Assembly (NCBI GenBank): GCA_003268905.1
Contig: QLTU01000008.1
Span: forward strand, 1-64,000
DNA: 64,000 nucleotides
Source: Acidovorax defluvii
GTDB lineage: Bacteria; Pseudomonadota; Gammaproteobacteria; Burkholderiales; Burkholderiaceae_C
Direction: 5' to 3'
Shown: piece by piece, positions 23,292 to 30,808 of the stretch
Numbering within the stretch: position 1 is the first letter of the stretch
Layout of the letters: each line of letters starts with the position of its first letter
Program-made: the position numbers and the translations under genes
The notes under the pieces: generated by a model
What the model was told of the DNA's origin: nothing
The model's database searches: none
What the model saw: only the letters and a program-made list of their open reading frames with translations

Positions 23292-25253
23292 TCACGCCAG
23301 CCATAGCCACCCCTCATTGCAGCCAACAACCCCACGGGCCACCAGTCCAGTGATTGCCTCTCTGGTGCGTGTTGCGCGGCGGTCGGTCTGGCATGTCAGC
23401 TTTGCAGCGCCAGCAGATACAGCGGCCTCCAGTTCAATGCAGGGGCGCAGCGGCGGGGCTCCAGGCTTGCCCGTGGTGCCATCCTTGAACATCGGGCGCA
23501 GCGCATCAAGAATCACCCGCTGATTTCCACCCTGGGGCAGCTTCACGGCGCGCACATCCTCCACGGCGGTATCACGCACCACCACGCAGCTTGTAATTGC
23601 CTCCCCGGTCGGTTCAGTGCCCAGCACCTCCACGGCCAGCTTGAACGGGCAGGACTCGCCATCAATGCCATCCTTGGATTTCGCGACCTTCCATTCCCGG
23701 CGGTCGCCTTCGCGTGAAACCTCGATAGCGGCATCCATCGCGGCGAATAGCGAACTGTGCCCACGCAGCCCGGCGGCGGCATTCTTGCCCGTGTGGTGCA
23801 CCAGCACCACCAGCCCACGGGTCAGGGTTTGCAGGGTCTTTGCAGCCTCCAGAATCTCGCCCATGTCGCGTGAACTGTTTTCGTCGGCAGTGGGTGCGGC
23901 GCGGTTCAAGGTGTCCACCACCACCACAGCACCAGCAGGCACCACGGCGGCAAGGTCTAGCACGTCCTGCCCATCGGTCAGCTTGAACGGTTGCAGCATC
24001 ATGCGCAGGCTATCGGGCAGGGCCCGGCCCCGGCTTGTCTCCCATGCCTGGGCACGCAGCTTGAACCCGGCTTCACCCTCCAGCGCGGCATACACCACGG
24101 GCGCGGCCTCTACGCGGCAGTCAAACCAGTGGCTGCCCTCGGCAATGGATGCGGCCATGTCAAAGGCCAGGAATGATTTACCGGATGCGCTCGGGCCATA
24201 CAGTGCAGCAAGCCCCACGGCAGGCAGCACCCCACGCACACGCCACGCCAGCGGGGGCAGGTTGCGCAGTTCATCAGCCCCCAGCAGCTTGTAACGGGGC
24301 TCAGGCTTGGGCGGCTCTGTCGCAGCCTCCAGCAACCCGGCCAATACATCGTGCCCGTCACGCTGGGCAAGGTCGTTCGCGTCGAAGTTCTGCGCCTCAC
24401 CCTGGGGCATGTAGGCCACTTCGCATTGCAGCGCCTGGGCAATCTCTGCGGCGCTTTCCTCCTTGCCCGCGTCGGGGCAGAGAATCAGCCGGGCGGCGGC
24501 GTCACGCTGGCGCAGGGCTTCGGCCACCTTGCCCACACTACCCCAGCCAAAGCACACCACGGCAGCATTGCCCGTTGCTTGCCAGCAGGCCCATGCTTGC
24601 CCGATACCCTCGCACAGATACAGCGGCGCACCCGGCACCACATCGCCCACGGTGAAGCTCGCCCCGGCCATCGGTGCGCCGGGCAGGTTCAGCTTTTTGC
24701 CAGCACCGGGCGGCGGTATCAGTTGCAGGCTTTGCAGCCCTTGCGGGCCATAGGCAGGCACCACCAAAGCCCCGGCCATGCCCTGCCCGGCAATGCGCAG
24801 GGCGTCACCAGCAGGCACCACGCGCAGGGCACCCAATGGAACCCCGGCGGCGGCCTTTGCCACGATGTAGCCATGTGCAGCGGTTGCAGCTTCGCAGCGT
24901 GCCCACACCTCGGCAGGGCTCATGCCTGGGGCGGGCTTGCGCTGGGGCTCTGCGGCCTTCCTGGGGGCTTGTTGCTGGCGTTGCTGGGGCTTGCCTTCGC
25001 CCATGCGCCACCCATGTTCTGCGCCTACGCGGTACAGCGTTCCAGGGCCAATACCCTTGCCCGGCTTGATAGATTTCCACACATCGCGGGATGCGGCGGC
25101 GTCGTAATTTCCAGCCCCGGCGCTCCAGGCGTCGAAGGTGTCGAAGTCAAGGCCAGCAGCGTGCGCAGCCATGCCCACCCGCACCCATTCATCGCGGGGC
25201 AGGTCGGGCGGGATGGCGTGCAATGCGTCGATTGCTTTTGCGGTGTCGTGCAT
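23292..25253 (-). CDS. Primase-helicase (PriCT, Toprim and RepA-like ATPase domains)
   Basis: The 653-aa protein combines replication modules. Residues 7-80 are a PriCT_2-like domain (AIDALHAIPPDLPRDEWVRVGMA). A Toprim domain follows around 150-300 (LYLCEGIGQA 211-220, LILCPDAG 256-263, DANDLA 291-296). A RecA-fold helicase follows with Walker A GPSASGKS (353-360), VVVDTLNR as Walker B and VLVHHTGKNAAAGLRG. The C terminus (EAITGLVARGVVGCNEGWLWLA) looks like a winged helix. It should let the island replicate on its own. The ATG overlaps the preceding stop as TGATG, so it is translationally coupled; an in-frame GTG 12 bases upstream is the alternative. Confidence 0.88.
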   Translation of the reverse strand: MHDTAKAIDALHAIPPDLPRDEWVRVGMAAHAAGLDFDTFDAWSAGAGNYDAAASRDVWKSIKPGKGIGPGTLYRVGAEHGWRMGEGKPQQRQQQAPRKAAEPQRKPAPGMSPAEVWARCEAATAAHGYIVAKAAAGVPLGALRVVPAGDALRIAGQGMAGALVVPAYGPQGLQSLQLIPPPGAGKKLNLPGAPMAGASFTVGDVVPGAPLYLCEGIGQAWACWQATGNAAVVCFGWGSVGKVAEALRQRDAAARLILCPDAGKEESAAEIAQALQCEVAYMPQGEAQNFDANDLAQRDGHDVLAGLLEAATEPPKPEPRYKLLGADELRNLPPLAWRVRGVLPAVGLAALYGPSASGKSFLAFDMAASIAEGSHWFDCRVEAAPVVYAALEGEAGFKLRAQAWETSRGRALPDSLRMMLQPFKLTDGQDVLDLAAVVPAGAVVVVDTLNRAAPTADENSSRDMGEILEAAKTLQTLTRGLVVLVHHTGKNAAAGLRGHSSLFAAMDAAIEVSREGDRREWKVAKSKDGIDGESCPFKLAVEVLGTEPTGEAITSCVVVRDTAVEDVRAVKLPQGGNQRVILDALRPMFKDGTTGKPGAPPLRPCIELEAAVSAGAAKLTCQTDRRATRTREAITGLVARGVVGCNEGWLWLA

Positions 25254-25540
25254 CAAAACGGGCACCCCCCGTCATCTACTGGCGCGGGGTTGCCTGGGGT
25301 GTTGCCCGGCTCGCTCAGCGGCTTCAATAGCTGGGGCTCCCTCTCCAGCTTCGCAGCCAGCAAGCGCAGCAATTGCGCGGCCTCCAGGGGGTCGGGCGTC
25401 AGCACGTAAACGCAAACGGGCGCGTTCGGCAGTTGGTGCCCGTCCGGGATGGTGCAAGCATCAAAGGAATAGGGCATTGCACTGCCCCAGCGGGGGCCCC
25501 ACCACTCATAGTTGCTGCACACGATTTCGATTGCTTTCAT
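25253..25540 (-). CDS. Island protein of unknown function (95 aa)
   Basis: This is a small protein beginning MKAIEIVCSNYEWWGPRWGSAM, with a central ADARP-like segment PDPLEAAQLLRLLAAKLEREP and a Pro-rich tail. I recognise no domain. It overlaps the upstream gene by ATGA and the primase gene by TGATG, so it is part of one tightly coupled translation unit. Confidence 0.72.
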   Translation of the reverse strand: MKAIEIVCSNYEWWGPRWGSAMPYSFDACTIPDGHQLPNAPVCVYVLTPDPLEAAQLLRLLAAKLEREPQLLKPLSEPGNTPGNPAPVDDGGCPF

Positions 25541-25899
25541 ACCGCACCCCCATTCATCGCCAGGGCTTGCGCGGTGAATTTCCCGTCAAGGCGGTACAAG
25601 GCAATCACGCGGTCGGGGCTGTGTTCCGTGGGGCTTGGAACCTCGATGGTTTCCACCGGCCAGCCCAAGGCGCGCAGCGTGAAAATCACGGCACCCAGTC
25701 GCCAGGATTGGGTAACGTCTTGGAAGTCGGGATGGTCAATCAGGCGGCCATTCATCAGCATCCCAAGTGCCTTATCTGCCAGGGTTCCGCGCTTGGGCCA
25801 TGTGGGGCAAAATGGCGGGGGCGGCAGAAACGAAAGTTGTTCACCGTGGGCCCCTTGCGTCTTGGTCGGTGCGGGGGCCTTTCCTTTTGGGGCTGTCAT
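25537..25899 (-). CDS. Island helix-turn-helix-like protein (120 aa)
   Basis: A basic Pro-rich N terminus leads into LADKALGMLMNGRLIDHPDFQDVTQSWRLGAVIFTLRALGWPVETIEVPSP. This has the layout of a winged helix that presents a recognition helix before a beta wing (RVIALYRLD). Similar small proteins accompany phage and satellite replication modules. A DNA-binding role is inferred. The ATG at 25899 overlaps the stop of the 27-codon frame upstream; a much longer open frame upstream is antisense noise. Confidence 0.7.
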   Translation of the reverse strand: MTAPKGKAPAPTKTQGAHGEQLSFLPPPPFCPTWPKRGTLADKALGMLMNGRLIDHPDFQDVTQSWRLGAVIFTLRALGWPVETIEVPSPTEHSPDRVIALYRLDGKFTAQALAMNGGAV

Positions 25900-25979
25900 G
25901 GGCGGCCCCCCTTGCGAAACCAGCGTGACGGGGCAGCGCACCACAGCGCCAGCATCAGGCGATTGATAGCGGCGCTCAT
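25896..25979 (-). CDS. 27-residue microprotein in the island operon
   Basis: The frame MSAAINRLMLALWCAAPSRW plus seven basic residues starts on an ATGA overlap with the upstream 134-aa gene and ends on an ATGA overlap with the downstream gene. This precise fit at both ends is the main evidence that it is real. It could be a coupling leader peptide or a short amphipathic protein. It is too short for normal gene calling. Confidence 0.55.
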   Translation of the reverse strand: MSAAINRLMLALWCAAPSRWFRKGGRP

Positions 25980-26380
25980 GGGCAATCCCCCTCGAACTGC
26001 GGCAGGTGAAAAACACCCACCTCGAGCGTGTTGACGATGGCAGCAGCAAAGCCACCGGCGGCGCTGTCGAAGTGTTCCAGTTTGGAAAGTGCATTCAGCT
26101 TGTTGTGCACGGCGCGCAATGCTTTGGCCTGGGGATGGCCAAACAGTGCGACAAGTTCATCCAAAAGGTCGCAGCCCAAAACATACCCGGCGCGCTCGTA
26201 TTGCAGTTCGGGGTTTCTTGCTGCCTCAGCGCGCTCAATCAGTGCGGCACCCAAAGCGGCCAGGCCATCGGGGCCTATTGGCAATGAAACGGCGGTGCCT
26301 TCGCTGGTGTAGGCGGTCAGCAGGCCATCGCCCACCGTGATTTCGTGGCCGTCCGGGTGTTGGTAAACGGGGGCCATCAT
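25976..26380 (-). CDS. Island protein of unknown function (134 aa)
   Basis: The protein begins MMAPVYQHPDGHEITVGDGLLTAYTSEGTAVSLPIGPDGLAALGAAL. This is a small beta-rich start followed by helices (LLDELVALFGHPQAKALRAVHNKLNALSKLEHF). I do not recognise the family. ATG 26380 overlaps the stop of the AlpA-like gene as ATGA; ATG 26377 is the other option. It is the second gene of the coupled operon. Confidence 0.72.
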   Translation of the reverse strand: MMAPVYQHPDGHEITVGDGLLTAYTSEGTAVSLPIGPDGLAALGAALIERAEAARNPELQYERAGYVLGCDLLDELVALFGHPQAKALRAVHNKLNALSKLEHFDSAAGGFAAAIVNTLEVGVFHLPQFEGDCP

Positions 26381-26628
26381 TGCGCCACCCCCAGCACGGT
26401 GCGAATCTCTGCCACGCTCCAGGCCAGACGGCCCATAACGCGATGCGGGCGCAGTGGGCCATTCTCCAGACAGGCCCATGCGCGCAGGGTTTGCGGGCGG
26501 CGGTTCAGGTAATGCGCGGCCTGTTCGGTCGGTACACGGGGGCGGCTCTCAAGTTCCAGCGGCGGGAACTGTTGGGGCTCAGATACAGCGCGGCGGGTGT
26601 CTGCGCTGTGTTCGGTTGCTGTCTGCAT
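26377..26628 (-). CDS. AlpA/excisionase-like DNA-binding protein
   Basis: The 83-aa protein carries a MerR/AlpA-type helix-turn-helix, residues 33-80: PTEQAAHYLNRRPQTLRAWA, then the basic loop PLRPHRVMGRLAWSVAEIRTVLG. AlpA-like proteins in P4-type and PICI-type satellites activate the island genes and assist excision. It is the first gene after a control region, with AAAGGTG before the ATG, and its stop overlaps the next gene by ATGA. Confidence 0.8.
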   Translation of the reverse strand: MQTATEHSADTRRAVSEPQQFPPLELESRPRVPTEQAAHYLNRRPQTLRAWACLENGPLRPHRVMGRLAWSVAEIRTVLGVAQ

Positions 26629-26635
26629 TTTTCAC

Positions 26636-26767
26636 CTTTCCGACACGTTGATTTGTGTCGTGGGGTGAATTGCAAAATTGGGGTACGTAACCCCGTCAAA
26701 CCGGGTAAGTTAAGCGACTCGCTTTCATAGGTGAATCGGGTGTCAGTTCGGGTATGTTCCGGGTAAA
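26636..26767 (-). promoter_or_regulatory. Control region of the AlpA-led operon
   Basis: This 132-bp non-coding stretch is dense in symmetry: CGACAC...GTGTCG with an 8-bp spacer (26641-26660), GGGGT-ACGTA-ACCCC (26680-26694), and CGGGTA/G repeats starting at 26702, 26737, 26749 and 26760, the last three about 12 bases apart. It should hold the promoter and operators for the genes down to DUF5681. No confident -35/-10 pair was picked. Confidence 0.5.
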
Positions 26768-27529
26768 TCAGGGTTTTCGTTTGCCGTCTTGCACCAGTTG
26801 CGCAGTCCACCCACCGGCCCGCCTTTGTGTGTCGCGTTCTGCCCGTGCCTTGTCGATGTCCTTTCCCATATTGGAGCGGTCAACCCCTTCGCTTTTTGCG
26901 AGTCGCGTCAACGCCCCTCGCTTGCCTCGCTTTTCCTCGGCCTCAAACATGACAAGCCATCGGGCGCGGCGGTCTTGGGGTTTCTCTTTCACTTCTGGCG
27001 CTGTCTGTGGCTCTGTGGGGGCTTCAATGGGCAGCTTTGAGCCGAAGTGCAGCAATACAAGCTCCCCGGCCTCTACGGCCCGTTCTAGCAAGCGGCGCCA
27101 TTGCATATGGGCATCAGCCCCCACAAGCCAGCGTGGGGCAACTTCGGCGGCGCGGTCGTGTGCTAGGTGCGGCGTTGCTTGAATGATTGCGGCGGCTTGC
27201 TGCTCGTCGCGCGTGCTCTCTCTCGCTGCACGCTCTATGGCGCACAAGAACGCTTCCACCTGAACAAACTGAAAGCCCCCAATTGGCGGCTGCGTGTCAA
27301 CCTCCAGCCCTCGTTTTGCAGCCCAGTCGGTCAGTTTTGAAACTGCTATCAGATGGCTCCCAAACTCCCTATCTACCAAGTCGGGATGAAAAAGTATCGG
27401 GTTAGGCTGCGGCGCAGGCTGGGCTGGCGCTTTGCCAAAAGCCCTCAGTAGCGAAGCCTGTTCGGCGGCTCTATCAATCTCGTGTTCCTCGGGCTCCCAT
27501 GCGCCCTGGGCTTCATTGAATTTTGGCAA
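26768..27529 (-). CDS. Island protein of unknown function (253 aa)
   Basis: This is a soluble protein with an acidic N terminus (EPEEHEIDRAAEQASLLRAFG), a Pro-rich linker and a central segment SHLIAVSKLTDWAAKRGLEV. A long helical part precedes a strongly basic C terminus (EEKRGKRGALTRLAKSEGVDRSNMGKDIDKARAERD), which could be a helix-turn-helix binding DNA. The only plausible start is TTG at 27529, supported by AAGGGG 7-8 bases upstream. It lies between integrase and AlpA-like gene and could be a regulator; that is inference. Confidence 0.7.
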   Translation of the reverse strand: MPKFNEAQGAWEPEEHEIDRAAEQASLLRAFGKAPAQPAPQPNPILFHPDLVDREFGSHLIAVSKLTDWAAKRGLEVDTQPPIGGFQFVQVEAFLCAIERAARESTRDEQQAAAIIQATPHLAHDRAAEVAPRWLVGADAHMQWRRLLERAVEAGELVLLHFGSKLPIEAPTEPQTAPEVKEKPQDRRARWLVMFEAEEKRGKRGALTRLAKSEGVDRSNMGKDIDKARAERDTQRRAGGWTAQLVQDGKRKP

Positions 27530-27636
27530 TGTGGCACCCCTTCAAGTGCGGCCCTCATAAGGAGCCCCAGCAGGTCGGTGAAGGTGTCCGACTTTTCGGC
27601 AGGATTGCGGCCCTGCCTAGCTGGGGCAAAACTGTT

Positions 27637-28998
27637 TTACGCGGCGGCTACCACGCGCAGCGCACCGGGCGCGGCCTTGGCATCAAACACAATCCCGGCC
27701 TGCTCCAAAATCCACGCCTCTATGCGCTCATGGTGTACGCGCAGCAGGTCAAGCGGGCGCACGGTGTAATGCTTTTCAGCGGTTGCGCTGGGCTTGTGGC
27801 CCATGATTTGAGCCACCACACCAGCGGGAATTTCGAGCCACTCCGTGAGGCTCTTAAACGAACGGCGCAGGCCATGCAGGGTAAGGCCCTCGATACCGGC
27901 CACAGCACAGGCGGCGGTGTGCGGGGCTCTCGGGATGCTCAGGGTCTGCCCTTCGGTGTCCTTGCCCCGTGCTGTGCTGGGGAACACCCATTGATTACGG
28001 CGCGGCAGGGAGTGCAGCAGGTGCGACACATAGGGCGTCAGGGGTATCACGCGCTCGCCTTCCACCTTGTCCCGGATGGTCAACCCTTTCCACTTGGTGT
28101 TGACGTCCTCCCAGCGCAGCCCCAGCACCTCGCCCGGCCTTGCGCCAGTCAGCACCAGCACTTGCAGATAAGCGGCGGCGATAGGGTTTTGTATCTGTTG
28201 CACGGCGGCAAACCACGCGGGTAGCTGCTCTTTCAGCAGTGCATCCTGCTTTACCCCGGCTTTGCCCAATGCCTCGCGGGCCTTCTTGGTCTTGGCAGGG
28301 TTCACACTGGGCATCGCTGGCGCATATTCCGGCTGTTCTGCGCACCAGCTTAGAAAGGCTTTCAGGCAGCGCCATGCCAGCCGGGCAGACGTTGGGCGGG
28401 TCTGTGCCTCGCGTGCGGCCCATGCCTCGATAACGGGCGCTGTCAGGTCACGCAGCGCAAGCCCCATCAGCGGATGCAGCGGCCCGGCCACAGTCACGCC
28501 ACGGCCACGGGTGCCACGTTTGGAAACCTCGCCCCCGACTTGAACCAGCTTCACATGGTCGGCATAGTGCCGTGCTCCCCAGTGCGGGCGGCGGGCCTCA
28601 AGGTACACGGCCCACACCTCGCCCACGGTCACAGCTTGAACGGCTGCGGTCGCCTTGGCTGCGGCTTTGTCTGCCTGTTGCTGGCGCTCTATCTCTCGGG
28701 GGTCTTGCCCGTTATCCAACACCACGGCAAGGCGGCGGGCTTCGGTGCGGGCCTGTTCAATGCTCCACAACTTCACGTCCCCGATGGTGCGGCGGATGGT
28801 TTGCCGGTCTAGCTTGGCCTCATAGACAAAAGACTTCGCACCAGCAGCGGTTACACGCACACGTAGGCCGGGCGCTTCGCTGTCTCGCATGAATGCCTGT
28901 TGCTTGCCAGCGGGGCAGGTCACGCGCTCGATAGCCCCGGCGGTCAGGTTCACCCGGTCGGCTAGGTCGGGGGCTTCGCTTTTCTTCGGTCGTGCCAT
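27637..28998 (-). CDS. Tyrosine-type integrase
   Basis: The 453-aa phage-type integrase has an N-terminal arm-binding DUF4102-like domain (GLRVRVTAAGAKSFVYEAKL), a core-binding SAM-like domain, and a catalytic domain with TGARPGEVLGLRW (Arg), LHGLRRSF (His-x-x-Arg) and AEKHY (nucleophile Tyr). It will have integrated the island into tRNA-Lys. ATG 28998 with GGAG at 8-base spacing gives the common MARPKKS start; an open frame upstream is longer but lacks a ribosome site. The gene starts 188 bases from attR and reads inward. Confidence 0.95.
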   Translation of the reverse strand: MARPKKSEAPDLADRVNLTAGAIERVTCPAGKQQAFMRDSEAPGLRVRVTAAGAKSFVYEAKLDRQTIRRTIGDVKLWSIEQARTEARRLAVVLDNGQDPREIERQQQADKAAAKATAAVQAVTVGEVWAVYLEARRPHWGARHYADHVKLVQVGGEVSKRGTRGRGVTVAGPLHPLMGLALRDLTAPVIEAWAAREAQTRPTSARLAWRCLKAFLSWCAEQPEYAPAMPSVNPAKTKKAREALGKAGVKQDALLKEQLPAWFAAVQQIQNPIAAAYLQVLVLTGARPGEVLGLRWEDVNTKWKGLTIRDKVEGERVIPLTPYVSHLLHSLPRRNQWVFPSTARGKDTEGQTLSIPRAPHTAACAVAGIEGLTLHGLRRSFKSLTEWLEIPAGVVAQIMGHKPSATAEKHYTVRPLDLLRVHHERIEAWILEQAGIVFDAKAAPGALRVVAAA

Positions 28999-29186
28999 GT
29001 TGATTGCTCCGGTCGGTTTGGCTACACGGGCAATCCATGTAGCCACCATGTAGCCAAAAACCCCCTATTTTGGGGAATATCAATCAACACTTATGCTGTG
29101 TTCTTACCCAGTACATCAGCCGTAAGTTGTTGATTTATATTGATTCTATCAGCATCAATCAACACGGCCAAATATATATTTACTCC
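28999..29186. promoter_or_regulatory. AT-rich attR-proximal region with repeated TGTTGATT motif
   Basis: The 12-mer ATCAATCAACAC occurs twice in direct orientation (29079-29090 and 29154-29165). Its inverse GTTGATT occurs at 29128-29134, and a related TGTTGATTG lies at the integrase start. A GTTGATT also lies between the arms of the palindrome at 26641. These are candidate arm-type sites for integrase or binding sites for the AlpA-like protein. The integrase promoter must lie here too. Confidence 0.5.
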
Positions 29187-29233
29187 GACTCTTAATCCGT
29201 AGGTCGAGTGTTCGAGTCACTCAGGACCCACCA
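29187..29233. repeat. attR of the integrated island
   Basis: This 47-bp copy of the tRNA-Lys 3' end is identical to 21899-21945. The preceding sequence is unrelated to the tRNA 5' half, so this is not a second tRNA gene. Confidence 0.93.
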
Positions 29234-29240
29234 AACTGCA

Positions 29241-29276
29241 AAACCCCGCTGTCTTCAAGATGGCGGGGTTTTTTCA
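29241..29276 (+). terminator. Original chromosomal terminator of tRNA-Lys, now beyond attR
   Basis: AAACCCCGC pairs with GCGGGGTTT and six T complete the tail. Before integration it would have followed tRNA-Lys by seven bases. The 190 bases from here to the MFS gene contain only a small inverted repeat (TCCCGC-TGAT-GCGGGT) and no gene. Confidence 0.85.
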
Positions 29277-29468
29277 TTTACGGCGCCTGCCTGCCCGGCC
29301 GCTCCCACATACGAGGCGCGAGGCGCAGCACACAACGCTCAGAGCTGCGCCCAAAGCCCGGATCAAAGCGCTCGCCGATAATGGATCCGACCCGTGCGCC
29401 GGACAACGCAATCGTCACTCCCGCTGATGCGGGTAACTTCCATTCATCCTGCACATCCAAAGTCCTTC

Positions 29469-30701
29469 ATGAATCCACAAGCCCACCTGCTATGGCGTGC
29501 ACCCCGCTGGGCACTGGCGGTGCTGCTGGCCTTGCTGGGCATGCTGGGGCCTTTTTCGATCGACACGTACCTTCCGGCGTTCTCGGGCATTGCCTCGGCC
29601 TTGGGCGCCACGCCGGTGCAGATGCAGCAGACGCTCTCTGCGTATCTGTTCGGCTTTGCCTTCATGAATCTCTTTCATGGCGCGCTGGCAGACAGCTTTG
29701 GCCGCAGACCCGTGGTGTTGGCCGGCATTGCAATGTTCACCATTGCATCGGCCGGGTGTGCGCTCTCGCAGAGCATTGAACAACTGGTGCTTTTTCGCGC
29801 CTTACAAGGCCTGTCAACCGGCGCTGGCATTGTGGTGTCTCGTGCGGTGATCCGCGACATGTTCCCACCCGCCCAGGCACAGAGGGTCATGAGCCAGGTC
29901 ACCATCTACTTTGGTGTCGCGCCGGCCATTGCCCCCGTCGTGGGTGGCTGGCTGTTTGTGCATCTGGGCTGGCACAGCATTTTCTGGTTCCTGACCCTGG
30001 TGGGGGTTGCGCTCTGGATCGCCAACCTGCGGTTCCTGCCCGAAACCCTGCATGCGGACCACCGCCAGCCCTTCAATGTTCCGCACCTGATGCGGGGCTA
30101 TTGGCAACTCGGCTCCAGCCCGCGCTTCCTGCTGCTGGCCCTCGCCAGCGGGGTGCCGTTCAATGGCATGTTCCTGTATGTGCTGTCAGCCCCTGCCTTT
30201 CTGAGCGACCACCTGGGGCTCGCACCCACGCAGTTTTTCTGGTTCTTTAGCCTGACCATCTGCGGCATCATGGGTGGAGCATGGCTGAGCGGCCGGTTGG
30301 CGGGACGGGTTGCGCCCAAGCGGCAGATTCAGCATGGCTTTGTCATCATGTGCGTTGTTGCGGTTGTCAACGTGATCGCGAGTGCTGTTTTCACTGCACA
30401 CGCAAGCTGGGCGCTCTTTCCCATCGCCGTGTTTGCGTTTGGCTGGGCGTTGATGGTGCCGGTGGTGACCTTGCTGGTACTGGACCTCTACCCGCAACGG
30501 CGCGGCATGGCATCGTCTTTGCAGGCGTTTGTGGGGTCCACCGCCAACGGGGTTGTGGCCGGTGTGGTGGCGCCGCTCGTGATGCACTCCACGTTGTGGC
30601 TGGCGGTGGCATCGCTGTTGATGATGGGTATCGGCATGCTGGCCTGGTTCTACTTGCACCATCGCTGGCCCGAAATCGGACGCACCTCTGAGCCAGGCTG
30701 A
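29469..30701 (+). CDS. MFS multidrug exporter, Bcr/CflA family
   Basis: The 410-aa protein has 12 predicted membrane helices. FSIDTYLPAFSGIASALGA and GALADSFGRRPVVLAG (MFS motif A in the loop between helices 2 and 3) are typical of the drug:H+ antiporter-1 Bcr/CflA group, as is FRALQGLSTGAGIVVSRAVIRDMF (motif B). It likely exports a drug or small metabolite across the inner membrane. ATG 29469 was taken; the longer frame upstream has no support. It is monocistronic. Confidence 0.92.
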   Translation: MNPQAHLLWRAPRWALAVLLALLGMLGPFSIDTYLPAFSGIASALGATPVQMQQTLSAYLFGFAFMNLFHGALADSFGRRPVVLAGIAMFTIASAGCALSQSIEQLVLFRALQGLSTGAGIVVSRAVIRDMFPPAQAQRVMSQVTIYFGVAPAIAPVVGGWLFVHLGWHSIFWFLTLVGVALWIANLRFLPETLHADHRQPFNVPHLMRGYWQLGSSPRFLLLALASGVPFNGMFLYVLSAPAFLSDHLGLAPTQFFWFFSLTICGIMGGAWLSGRLAGRVAPKRQIQHGFVIMCVVAVVNVIASAVFTAHASWALFPIAVFAFGWALMVPVVTLLVLDLYPQRRGMASSLQAFVGSTANGVVAGVVAPLVMHSTLWLAVASLLMMGIGMLAWFYLHHRWPEIGRTSEPG

Positions 30702-30808
30702 CTCACCGGTATGTTCAATCGTCGGTCACTCTGCAACAATCGTCCAGAGGCGCCCCACCCCCGCAAAGGATTCACGACCCAAACAATGCGATCAACCAAG
30801 GTTTGGCC

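Larger units (their letters stand above)
21899..29233. mobile_element. Integrated 7.3-kb satellite-like island in tRNA-Lys
   Basis: Direct 47-bp repeats of the tRNA-Lys 3' end bound a block whose genes are all on the minus strand. The order from the right end is integrase, 253-aa unknown, AlpA-like regulator, four small genes, primase-helicase, VRR-NUC nuclease, DUF5681 protein, 83-aa protein and a terminator. No structural phage genes, relaxase or type IV secretion genes are present. The module (int, AlpA, primase-replicase, possible packaging gene) matches the logic of phage-inducible islands and P4-like satellites. The satellite reading is inference; the integration is directly visible. 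Confidence 0.88.

Noticed and set aside
29187-29233. Second tRNA-Lys gene
   Set aside because: Only the 3' 47 bases are present; the 5' half needed for a cloverleaf is missing. It is attR.
29278-29460. 60-residue minus-strand frame (PASAGVTIALSG) between attR and the MFS gene
   Set aside because: It crosses a small inverted repeat (TCCCGC/GCGGGT) of a type often spread in intergenic DNA; no ribosome site or domain.
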